Below, in pieces: positions 1-6,200 of a stretch of 12,511 nt of DNA. The notes beneath the pieces are model-generated. The model saw only the letters and a list, made by a program, of their open reading frames with translations. It did no database searches and was not told the DNA's origin. The position numbers and the translations under genes were made by a program. The stretch spans positions 22,642 through 35,152 of the forward strand of contig JADDPY010000093.1 in the NCBI GenBank assembly GCA_016781635.1, given 5' to 3'. Source of the DNA: Rubrobacter sp. (GTDB lineage Bacteria; Actinomycetota; Rubrobacteria; Rubrobacterales; Rubrobacteraceae). Within the stretch, counting starts at the first letter, position 1. Each line of letters begins with the position of its first letter.

Positions 1-38
1 CGCAGCTCATTTCCCTTCCTTATGAGAGAAAGCCTCCG
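1..38. repeat. 38-bp direct repeat, copy 1
   Basis: This is an exact copy of the sequence at 153-190, with a period of 152 bp. The repeat has a small inverted pair (CTCAT at 6-10, ATGAG at 22-26) around an 11-nt centre. The copy begins at the window edge, so it may extend further left or belong to a longer array. It lies beyond the 3' end of a tyrosine recombinase gene. A recombinase site is conceivable but unproven. Confidence 0.9.
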
Positions 39-52
39 CTATTTCTAGTAGA

Positions 53-92
53 GAGCAGGGGTCGCGACTACCAACAGCCGCGACCCCTGCTC
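53..92. other. Perfect 14-bp inverted repeat (hairpin), possible terminator
   Basis: The arms at 53-66 and 79-92 are perfectly complementary and GC-rich, with a 12-nt loop. In RNA this would be a very stable stem-loop. It sits between the two 38-bp direct repeats. Neither side has a clean U-tract: the plus-strand side continues CTTGGTTTACC and the minus-strand side TCTACTAGAAATAG. It could end transcription from the recombinase gene or from a convergent plus-strand gene to the left, or be part of a mobile or repeat element. The inverted repeat is certain; its role is not. Confidence 0.6.
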
Positions 93-152
93 CTTGGTTT
101 ACCAACCACTGTTTCGATCAACACAGTAAAAGGCATTTCTGTCCTGTCACCC

Positions 153-190
153 CGCAGCTCATTTCCCTTCCTTATGAGAGAAAGCCTCCG
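153..190. repeat. 38-bp direct repeat, copy 2
   Basis: Identical over 38 bp to positions 1-38. It lies 14 bp beyond the stop codon of the tyrosine recombinase gene (stop at 205-207). Together with copy 1 it brackets a 114-bp unique segment that contains a strong hairpin. The internal CTCAT/ATGAG inverted pair resembles a short dyad such as recombinases use, but no element end or target duplication can be defined inside this window. Confidence 0.9.
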
Positions 191-204
191 ATTCTGCCAG
201 GAAG

Positions 205-1227
205 CTATGACGTTGGAAGAGTATTATAGGTATAGGCTCGGTTGGCCAAGTCTTCGGCGCGACGGATGTACCTGAGGGTAGTCTTGGGATCGGAGTGGCC
301 GAGGAATTGTTGGATGACCAGGAGCGGGGCTTCGTTGACTGCCATGTTGGTACCGACCGTGTGCCGTATGGAGTGGGGTGAGATCGCCTTGGTTATGCGG
401 GCAGCTTCGGCGTATTTCTTTACGATATAGCGGATCGAGCGGGTCGTGAGGAATTTGTCGCGACCTTCCCGGGAGGAGAAGAGGGGCTTGCGGGCGTCGG
501 TCACGGAGGCGAGGCTCTTGCCCGACAGTAGGACGTGGCGTTGCACAAGAGTCCATAAGTCCGGGGAGATCGGTATAGCCCTGATCTTGCGCCCCTTCCC
601 CTCGACACGCAGGATGACCTGACCGTCCCCCACCTCCCGAAAATCGCCTACTTTCAGGGCCACAACCTCTGCTTCCCTCAACCCGGCCCCTGCCATCACA
701 GCCAGCAGCACGTAGTCGCGCCAGTTGCTGGTTCTTGCCGCCGACAGCATCCGCGAGAGTTCTTCCTCCGTCAGCACATTGTAGGCAGGATCCTGCAAGA
801 CCTTCGGGCTTTTCGCGAAAAACCGCAACGCCTCCGGGTTCACCCGCGTGGCACCAACCATGTAAGTAAACGTGAGGAACCTTCGCAGGGCCGCGAGCTT
901 CTTCGCGGTCGTCGCCGCGGCGTAGGTACCAAGGAGATGCTCCCTATATAAGGAGAGGTCCTCAGCCGTAACTTCCGATAGGTTTGGATGCCCGAGTTCA
1001 CCAGACAAGTAACCGAGGAACATTCGGATCTCTGTATTATATGTCGTTACTGTCGACGGGCTGGAGAGCGTGCGCAGATAAGTGGCGAGGAGGCGGTCCG
1101 GATCGGCGTAGCTTTGCGGAAGGTGGGAAGCCGTCGGTTTGGCCATAGACGCGGGTCGGGCGTCGTCTCTGGGGGCGGGGAGGTGCTCGGGCGTAGGGAG
1201 ACGGTCGTCGGGGCGGTTGGAGTCCAT
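205..1227 (-). CDS. Tyrosine recombinase (XerC/XerD-like integrase)
   Basis: Site-specific DNA recombinase of the phage-integrase family, 340 aa, cytoplasmic; it cuts and rejoins DNA through a 3'-phosphotyrosine. The N-terminal SAM-like core-binding domain spans roughly residues 43-135 and the catalytic domain roughly 150-335. All expected catalytic residues are visible: R184 (GLREAE), K211 (EGKGRK), H285 and R288 (PHSIRH), H311 (LGHSD) and nucleophile Y320 (TTLRYIR). The chosen ATG is 5 nt after the apt stop. A longer reading from 1362 would add 45 Arg/Pro-rich residues overlapping apt and is probably spurious; an internal ATG at 1146 is an alternative. No clear Shine-Dalgarno precedes it, so translation may be coupled to apt. 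The first ~40 residues are low-complexity and not family-like. Direct repeats and a hairpin lie just downstream. It could be a chromosomal Xer protein or the integrase of a small element; the sequence does not decide. Confidence 0.9.
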   Translation of the reverse strand: MDSNRPDDRLPTPEHLPAPRDDARPASMAKPTASHLPQSYADPDRLLATYLRTLSSPSTVTTYNTEIRMFLGYLSGELGHPNLSEVTAEDLSLYREHLLGTYAAATTAKKLAALRRFLTFTYMVGATRVNPEALRFFAKSPKVLQDPAYNVLTEEELSRMLSAARTSNWRDYVLLAVMAGAGLREAEVVALKVGDFREVGDGQVILRVEGKGRKIRAIPISPDLWTLVQRHVLLSGKSLASVTDARKPLFSSREGRDKFLTTRSIRYIVKKYAEAARITKAISPHSIRHTVGTNMAVNEAPLLVIQQFLGHSDPKTTLRYIRRAEDLANRAYTYNTLPTS

Positions 1228-1232
1228 CTGCG

Positions 1233-1793
1233 TCAGGCGTCGTAGGTCAGGAGGGAGGTGACGGGGTACGGGATGAGGCGCTCGCGGCCGTCGAGGAAGC
1301 CGAGCTCGACGAGGAAAGCGACGCCGGCGACGATGCCGCCGGCGTTCTCGACAAGCTGGCACATGGCCCTTGCGGTGCCGCCCGTGGCGAGGAGGTCGTC
1401 TACGACGAGTACGCGCGTGCCCTCGCGTATGGAGTCGGCGTGAACGTGGAGCGTGTTGGAGCCGTACTCGAGGTCGTAGGAGGCCGAGATGGTCTTACGG
1501 GGGAGCTTACCGGGCTTGCGGGCTAGGATAAGGCCCTTGCGCGCTCGGTAGGCGAGGGCGGTGCCGAAGACGAAGCCGCGAGCCTCGGCGGAGAGCACGC
1601 GGTCGTAATCGACATCGGCGGTCGCGGTCGCCACGCGGTCAACGGCAGCGTGGAAGGCGGGGCCGTCTTCTATGAGGGGGGTTATATCCTTGAAGGAAAT
1701 GCCCGGGGAGGGGAAGTCAGGGACCTCGCGGACGTGGCTTTCTATCTCCCTTATGGAGAGGGGGGCATCGGTGGCGGTGGGTTGCTCTTCCAT
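1233..1793 (-). CDS. apt: Adenine phosphoribosyltransferase
   Basis: Salvage enzyme converting adenine and PRPP to AMP and pyrophosphate in the cytoplasm; 186 aa, slightly longer than the usual 170-180 because of a short N-terminal extension. Family features are plain: VPDFPSPGISFKDITPL at about residues 24-40, the ARGFVFG segment at about 71-77, the LARKPGKLP segment at about 90-98, and the PRPP-binding loop VLVVDDLLATGGTA at about 128-141 with its paired aspartates. The ATG is 7 nt after the stop of the upstream MerR gene and has no recognisable Shine-Dalgarno, so translational coupling is likely. It is followed 5 nt later by the recombinase start. In many bacteria apt sits near relA/secDF, and that context is absent here. 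Confidence 0.96.
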   Translation of the reverse strand: MEEQPTATDAPLSIREIESHVREVPDFPSPGISFKDITPLIEDGPAFHAAVDRVATATADVDYDRVLSAEARGFVFGTALAYRARKGLILARKPGKLPRKTISASYDLEYGSNTLHVHADSIREGTRVLVVDDLLATGGTARAMCQLVENAGGIVAGVAFLVELGFLDGRERLIPYPVTSLLTYDA

Positions 1794-1800
1794 CGGGGGG

Positions 1801-2469
1801 TCAGGAGGCGAAGTTGTCTATGGCGGAGGCCATCATCAGCTCCTTGAGCCTGGAGTCGACGGCGGCGAGGTGACGGGCCTTGTTCACGGCGTCCTGCAGG
1901 CGCTGTTCGTCGCCGCTCCTGAGCTCTGGGTTCAGAATCTGCTTGAACATGGCCGCCTCGCGCTCGACGGCGGCCATGATGCCGCGCAGGTGGCGCGGTT
2001 GGATGCCGTATTTAGCCATCTCGAGCGCCATGCGCGCGATCTCGACGTCCCTCTGCGTGAGTTCGCCGCCCCGGCCCACCACGCCGACGGATTGGAGCTC
2101 TTCGACGAACCTGAGCTCGCTGTCTATGGCGTCGGCTAGCTCATCGCGCGTGTAGGTCCTGTCCTCGAGGACGCGCGAGAGGTCGCCGCCGGAGTCCTGG
2201 GCACCCACCGGCACGCCGCCCTCTATGCGCTTCTTGATGACCTTGAGGGGAAGGTACTCCTTATCCTGAAGGGTGAGTATGTACTTCAGGAGTTCGACGT
2301 CCTGCGGGGAGAACAGCCGGTAGCCGCCGCGCGTGCGCGTCAGGTTGATGAGACGCCTCCGCTCGAGGTAGCGCACCTTGCTCACCGAGAGCGTGGGAAA
2401 CTCCTTGCGCAACCTCGTTACGACCTCGCCTATCGTATAGTGGTCTTTGGGACCGCCGTTCTCCATCAT
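1801..2469 (-). CDS. ftsR: MerR-family transcriptional regulator, FtsR/Rv1828-like
   Basis: DNA-binding regulator of 222 aa. The N-terminal MerR winged helix (about residues 10-80) is recognisable from YTIGEVVTRLRKEFP, the SVSKVRYLE recognition segment, RGGYRLFSPQDVELLKYIL and the YLPLKVIKK segment. This last pattern is typical of the actinobacterial subgroup containing M. tuberculosis Rv1828 and C. glutamicum FtsR. The C-terminal half is helical and rich in Glu/Arg, probably for dimerisation or effector contact, without the cysteines of metal sensors. The gene follows the FHA gene by 54 nt, as the FtsR-type gene follows odhI/garA in other actinobacteria, which supports orthology. FtsR controls ftsZ expression in Corynebacterium; the target here is unknown. 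Two consecutive ATG codons occur at the start (2469, 2466) with only a weak, distant GGGAG. A TAGTCT box 4-5 nt upstream could serve a leaderless transcript. Confidence 0.85.
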   Translation of the reverse strand: MMENGGPKDHYTIGEVVTRLRKEFPTLSVSKVRYLERRRLINLTRTRGGYRLFSPQDVELLKYILTLQDKEYLPLKVIKKRIEGGVPVGAQDSGGDLSRVLEDRTYTRDELADAIDSELRFVEELQSVGVVGRGGELTQRDVEIARMALEMAKYGIQPRHLRGIMAAVEREAAMFKQILNPELRSGDEQRLQDAVNKARHLAAVDSRLKELMMASAIDNFAS

Positions 2470-2524
2470 CGTAAGACTATTGCTCCCATCCTGAACTAGC
2501 CTATGTCGCCCGCGTCGCTCCGCC

Positions 2525-3004
2525 CTAGGTCAGGACGAACTTGAAGCGGTATTTGCCTATCTGGATCTCGTCGCCGTTCCTGAGATCGACGGAGTCGACC
2601 CGAACACGGTTCACGTAGGTACCGTTCAAGGAACCCGCATCCTTTATCCTGAAACCCTTCTCGTTCGGCGCCTCGCGCCGGAATACCTCGGCGTGCATCC
2701 TCGAGACGGTCACGTCGTCCAGGAAGATCTGGCTATCCGGACTACGGCCCACGGTGACCTTCTCGCTGCCGATGTCGTGCATACGTCGCCCGGCGGTCCC
2801 CTCGACCTGATCCAGCTCTATCAGCGCGGCGCCCTCGGGGAGGTCGTCGTCTTCGTTGGCCTTCTTGCCGGCCGCGTACTCATCGTCGCCGAAGCTCGGT
2901 GCATAAGAGACGGTGGATTGGGCGTGCACGAGACGGGTCCCGCACTCCGCGCAAAACTTCATGCCGGGGTTCACCTCGGCGCCACACTCCGGACACCGGT
3001 TCAA
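2525..3004 (-). CDS. Zinc-ribbon FHA-domain protein, GarA/OdhI-like position
   Basis: Cytoplasmic phosphothreonine-binding protein of 159 aa. The N-terminus is a four-cysteine zinc ribbon (C4, C7, C18, C21; CPEC and CAEC). Residues ~25-75 are an acidic linker. The FHA domain occupies ~76-159 with conserved GRS (86-88), SRMH (101-104) and SLNGTYVN (125-132), the residues that contact phosphothreonine. It starts with TTG at 3004, overlapping the rsiG stop by 4 bp (TTGA), with a GAGGGGAGG Shine-Dalgarno about 5 nt upstream, so it is cotranscribed with rsiG. The following gene encodes an FtsR-like regulator, the arrangement of GarA (Mycobacterium) and OdhI (Corynebacterium), which bind 2-oxoglutarate dehydrogenase and glutamate enzymes. 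Those proteins carry an N-terminal ETTS phosphorylation motif; I see none here, and a zinc ribbon takes that place. The shared role is therefore an inference from context. Confidence 0.9.
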   Translation of the reverse strand: MNRCPECGAEVNPGMKFCAECGTRLVHAQSTVSYAPSFGDDEYAAGKKANEDDDLPEGAALIELDQVEGTAGRRMHDIGSEKVTVGRSPDSQIFLDDVTVSRMHAEVFRREAPNEKGFRIKDAGSLNGTYVNRVRVDSVDLRNGDEIQIGKYRFKFVLT

Positions 3005-3321
3005 CCGCCCCTCCCCTCGTACCCCTGCCTAGCTTTCCCGTCGGACGGGTCAACGTCCTGCGCACCGCTCGGGGAATCGTCCCCGAGCAATACACGGACG
3101 AGTTCCTCGGGCGAGAGCGTCGCACCACCGCGACGGACGAGCTCGGCCCGGATCAGGTCTATTCTCCCCTGGAGGACGCGCCGCCGGTAGCTCACCTCCC
3201 GTTCTTCATCGGAGAGCGCCTTCAAACGTACCCTGAGCTCCTCCTCGGAGAGGTCCGTGAGATCCGGCTCCCCCTCCCAATCGTACCGCTGCTCTTCCCC
3301 ACCCTTAATCTCGTCGGCCAT
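3001..3321 (-). CDS. rsiG: RsiG-type c-di-GMP-binding anti-sigma factor
   Basis: Small cytoplasmic protein of 106 aa. It carries an exact match to the c-di-GMP signature of RsiG, E-x3-S-x2-R-x3-Q-x3-D: E40, S44, R47, Q51, D55, inside a charged helix spanning about residues 34-64. A preceding helix (about 23-36) would complete the antiparallel hairpin known for the family. RsiG loaded with c-di-GMP binds and inhibits the WhiG sigma factor. Streptomyces RsiG has two motif copies in one chain; this protein has one, as reported for Rubrobacter RsiG, which works as a homodimer. The C-terminal ~40 residues are Gly/Asp/Ser-rich and probably disordered. The ATG at 3321 is 6 nt after a TATACT box, suggesting a leaderless message; a GGGGAGG lies too far away (13 nt) to be an ideal ribosome site. 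The stop overlaps the FHA gene's TTG start. No whiG is visible in the window. Confidence 0.88.
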   Translation of the reverse strand: MADEIKGGEEQRYDWEGEPDLTDLSEEELRVRLKALSDEEREVSYRRRVLQGRIDLIRAELVRRGGATLSPEELVRVLLGDDSPSGAQDVDPSDGKARQGYEGRGG

Positions 3322-3327
3322 GGCCGG

Positions 3328-3333
3328 AGTATA
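3328..3333 (-). promoter_or_regulatory. Putative -10 box (TATACT) for rsiG, likely leaderless
   Basis: Minus-strand TATACT ends 6 nt before the rsiG ATG, which places transcription initiation at or next to the A of the start codon. The 9-mer GGTTATACT occurs identically upstream of cmk (box at 8884-8889). No convincing -35 hexamer is seen 16-18 nt upstream (GTACTT at best). Leaderless transcription is common in actinobacteria; here it is inferred from spacing only. Confidence 0.5.
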
Positions 3334-3409
3334 ACCTCCCCTGAACCTCAAGTACAGTCTCACGGTCCGCGCCCCGGGTCTTCGCGCCGCGGGTCCCCTG
3401 CGGTCCTGG

Positions 3410-5938
3410 CTACCCCTCCCCGATCAGCCCCTCGACGAGGTTCGCGTACTCGTCGAGCACGCGCTCGGTCTCCCGAACGTCCTTGCCGCCGCCGTTTGAG
3501 TTGGATTCCGCGTAGACGTAGAAGAGCGGGTTGTCGGGGTCGGGGAGCATGAGGACCCACGAGGAGCCGCCATTCTCGAGGTTGAGCTTGACGCCGTCCG
3601 TGAGGATTGCATCCGGGTCGCCTCCGAACCTCTCGGCGAGGCCACGCATGACGCGGCCCTTCGCGGCCCATGGGCACTCGAGACGCCGCCGCATGACGCC
3701 CCCGAAGCGCTCCCCGAAGCGACCACTGACGGAGGAGAGCGCCTCCCTTTCCGGCCCGCCGCCGAAGGCCTCTAGCGCACGCACCAGCGTTATAAAGCAG
3801 TCGGGGGCCGGGAGGAAGGCCGGAAAGACGAATCTGCCGTCCGCTAGGCCGGCGAGATCCGCCTCGTCCTTTGCGGCCTTTATGGCGACGTTTCCGAGGC
3901 CCGCGCGGCTGCGGACGACCGTACCGCCTCCCTCGCGAGAGATCTCGTCGTAGCCGTGGCTGAGGTCTATGGGTAGTACGACCTTGCCCGGGCGCAGCCG
4001 GGAGATGAGGCAGGCCAGCATCACGTCCGGCGGGACGAAACTCCCCTCATCGTCGACAAACTGCACGTCCTCTCCGGTCGGGCCGACGACCGCCCCGAAC
4101 GAGGCGCCGACGGTCGGGACGATTCGGCCCACCCTATCGAGGGCTTCGGTGAGGCTCGTATTTCTCGTCCCCGTGGTGTAGGAGTTCGCGTTCGTGAAGC
4201 CCTCGACCACTACGGCGCCGATACCGAGCCGCGCGAAGACGCGGCTCGCGACGAGGCCCGCGACCCCGCCGGAGAAGTCCACGACCACCGTGTCGCCCCG
4301 CGTCGCCTCGCGATCGTGGGCGCGCTCCAGCCTCTCGACGTACTGCTCGACGGCGCGCCCCGGATAGATCAACTCCCCGACGTCCGGGCCGTGGGCCCTT
4401 CGGTACTCTTCCCGGACGAAGACCTTCTCGACGGAGCGTTGGTCGGCCTCGCTCATCGGGGTGGCGTCGGAGGAGAAGAACAGGATCTCGACGTCGTCGG
4501 GGTCTTCGCCGGTGCGGACGTGCGCCCCGGCGGATGACTTCCCCGCGAGGACGTCGTGGCGGACGACGCCGGCGTGGGCGGCCCGCAGGTCGCGGACGTT
4601 CACGCCCGTGGCGTTCAAGGCGCTCGACATGGCACGCTTTGCCACCTGGGCCGAACGGGTCGAGTCGCGACCTAAAGTTACGATCTCGCCGGGGTCGAGC
4701 TTCGTGCCGAAGGAGGAGGCCAACCTGATGACGAACTCGGGGGTGAGGTCGACGTTGAACTTGCCCTGGACGATGCCGCCCTTGAACACCGTGCGCAGGC
4801 CCATCGTCTCGTAGATCAAGGACTGCGTTACGTTCGCCCCGCTCTCGACGCTCTTGTGCGGGAAGACCTTTACGTCGGGCGCGATCGTGGCGCCCTCGCC
4901 CACGATCACGTCGTCGCCCAGGGCGCTGCGCTCCAGGACCCGCGCCCGCTCCTGGATGTAGGAGTTGCGCCCGACGAGGGCGTCGAGAACCTCGGCCCCC
5001 TCCCCGACGTACGTCCCCTCGGCGACGACGCTCCGCTCGACGGTGGCACCCGCGGCGACAACGACGTTGTCGCCTATGATCGAGTAGGGGCTGACTCGCG
5101 CGCCTGCGTCCACCCGTACGTTCTCCCCGATGACGACGGGACCCTCGAGCTGTTCGTCGGCGACCTGAGCCCGGTCGCCGACGTAGACGTTCTCCCTCAG
5201 ACGGGTGCCGGGGGGCCTCGCCCCGCGCATCTTGCCGTCGAGGACGTCGCGCTGGGCCTTCATGTACTGCTCAAGCGTCCCTATGTCCTCCCAGTATTCC
5301 TCCGTCACGTACCCGTAGAGCGGCCGTCCGGCCTCCAGAAGCTTCGGGAAGAGCTCCTTGGAGAAGTCGTACTCGCCTTCGGCCGGGATCTCCCCGAGCA
5401 CGGACGGCTCGAGTAGGTAGATGCCGGTGTTGACGGTGTCGGAGAAAACCTGACCCCAGGTCGGCTTCTCCAGGAATCGCGAGATGCGCCCGTCACCCTC
5501 GGTGATGACCACGCCAAACTCCAGCGGGTTCTCGACGCTCTTGAGGACCATCGTGGCCTCGGCCCCCCGCTTTTCGTGGAAGTCGAGGACGGCCCCGAGA
5601 TCGCAGTCGGTCAGGGCGTCGCCGCTGATGACGAGGACTCGCTCGCCGCTTAGGAGCTCCTCCGCGAGCTTGACGGAGCCCGCGGTCCCGGCCGGGACGT
5701 CCTCGACGGAGTAGCTCATCGAGACGCCCCAGTCGGAGCCGTCGCCGAAGTAGTCCCTTATCTCGTCCGGCATAAACTGCAGCGTCGACACGATCTCGTT
5801 GATCCCGTGTCGCTTGAGGAGGGTGACGATGTGCTCCATGCACGGCACGCCCACGATGGGGATCATCGGCTTCGGCTGGTTGCTGGTGAGCGGCCTCAGG
5901 CGCGTCCCCTGACCGCCGGCCATGATCACCGCCTTCAA
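3410..5938 (-). CDS. Sugar-1-phosphate nucleotidyltransferase fused to phosphohexomutase-like domain
   Basis: Large 842-aa fusion, often annotated as mannose-1-phosphate guanylyltransferase/phosphomannomutase. Residues 1-235 are a nucleotidyltransferase: GGQGTRLRPLT at 8-18, KPM at 23-25, SGDALTDCD at 105-113, FLEKP at 155-159, EDIGT at 217-221. Residues ~250-375 form a left-handed beta-helix of hexapeptide repeats. Residues ~380-842 follow the phosphohexomutase fold, but none of the canonical active-site loops is intact: GRDSTRSAQ at 423-431 instead of GxDxRxSS/G, no DGDxDR, FVFPAF near 703-708 instead of ExSGH, and LPDPDNP at 798-804 instead of RPSGTEP. The first half should make an NDP-sugar for polysaccharide or glycolipid synthesis; sugar and nucleotide cannot be told from sequence. 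The TTG start is supported by GGGAGG 6 nt upstream, and the nucleotidyltransferase fold begins at that codon. It stands alone between gaps of 262 bp (to der) and 88 bp (to rsiG). Confidence 0.9.
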   Translation of the reverse strand: MKAVIMAGGQGTRLRPLTSNQPKPMIPIVGVPCMEHIVTLLKRHGINEIVSTLQFMPDEIRDYFGDGSDWGVSMSYSVEDVPAGTAGSVKLAEELLSGERVLVISGDALTDCDLGAVLDFHEKRGAEATMVLKSVENPLEFGVVITEGDGRISRFLEKPTWGQVFSDTVNTGIYLLEPSVLGEIPAEGEYDFSKELFPKLLEAGRPLYGYVTEEYWEDIGTLEQYMKAQRDVLDGKMRGARPPGTRLRENVYVGDRAQVADEQLEGPVVIGENVRVDAGARVSPYSIIGDNVVVAAGATVERSVVAEGTYVGEGAEVLDALVGRNSYIQERARVLERSALGDDVIVGEGATIAPDVKVFPHKSVESGANVTQSLIYETMGLRTVFKGGIVQGKFNVDLTPEFVIRLASSFGTKLDPGEIVTLGRDSTRSAQVAKRAMSSALNATGVNVRDLRAAHAGVVRHDVLAGKSSAGAHVRTGEDPDDVEILFFSSDATPMSEADQRSVEKVFVREEYRRAHGPDVGELIYPGRAVEQYVERLERAHDREATRGDTVVVDFSGGVAGLVASRVFARLGIGAVVVEGFTNANSYTTGTRNTSLTEALDRVGRIVPTVGASFGAVVGPTGEDVQFVDDEGSFVPPDVMLACLISRLRPGKVVLPIDLSHGYDEISREGGGTVVRSRAGLGNVAIKAAKDEADLAGLADGRFVFPAFLPAPDCFITLVRALEAFGGGPEREALSSVSGRFGERFGGVMRRRLECPWAAKGRVMRGLAERFGGDPDAILTDGVKLNLENGGSSWVLMLPDPDNPLFYVYAESNSNGGGKDVRETERVLDEYANLVEGLIGEG

Positions 5939-6200
5939 GAGCCGCCTCCCACGACGCCTACCGCGTGACCAACGCGTGGGTAACGTGAACGTCTGGGACG
6001 CAAAGGCCCCCGACCCGAGTGATACATGTCCTCTTCCCTGCCTTCCCCGGCTGCTTCTACCAGGCCGCCGCGCGGCCTTCCCATCTATTTCCTGCCAGAC
6101 ATCTTATCAGCGCAACGCGGGTCCCCCACGGAGTGCTCCCGGTCGCACCCGGAGCCGGAGTTCGGGCGCGGCGTGACGGGGAGGCCGCTTCGTGGGGGCT
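5939..6200. other. 262-bp intergenic region between der and the nucleotidyltransferase gene
   Basis: No coding region is supported here. Next to the der stop there is an 8-bp perfect inverted repeat (CCCCCACG at 6123-6130 and CGTGGGGG at 6191-6198) enclosing 60 GC-rich bases, with a smaller GCTCC/GGAGC pair inside. This may be a structured 3' end of the cmk-plsC-der message, but it lacks a U-tract. A further short hairpin (AGGCCG at 6062-6067, CGGCCT at 6073-6078) lies mid-region. A promoter for the downstream gene is expected here, but I could not pick out a convincing -35/-10 pair. Confidence 0.4.
5945..5950 (-). promoter_or_regulatory. Shine-Dalgarno site deciding a TTG start
   Basis: Minus-strand GGGAGG lies 6 nt upstream of the TTG at 5938. 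This supports TTG as the start of the nucleotidyltransferase fusion. No ATG alternative fits, because the next in-frame ATG falls inside the conserved GGQGTRLRPLT region. Confidence 0.7.

Noticed and set aside
1..190. Possible CRISPR fragment (38-bp repeats, period 152 = 2 x 76)
   Set aside because: The expected intermediate repeat at 77-114 shows no similarity to the 38-mer, the single 114-bp spacer is too long, and a perfect hairpin lies inside it.
1228..1362. N-terminal extension of the recombinase to 1362
   Set aside because: It would overlap apt by 130 bp and add an Arg/Pro-rich segment unlike any integrase; the ATG at 1227 fits the gap after apt.
3322..3363. Longer RsiG starting at the GTG at 3363
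   Set aside because: It adds 14 residues without family support and places the TATACT box inside the gene; the ATG at 3321 fits better.
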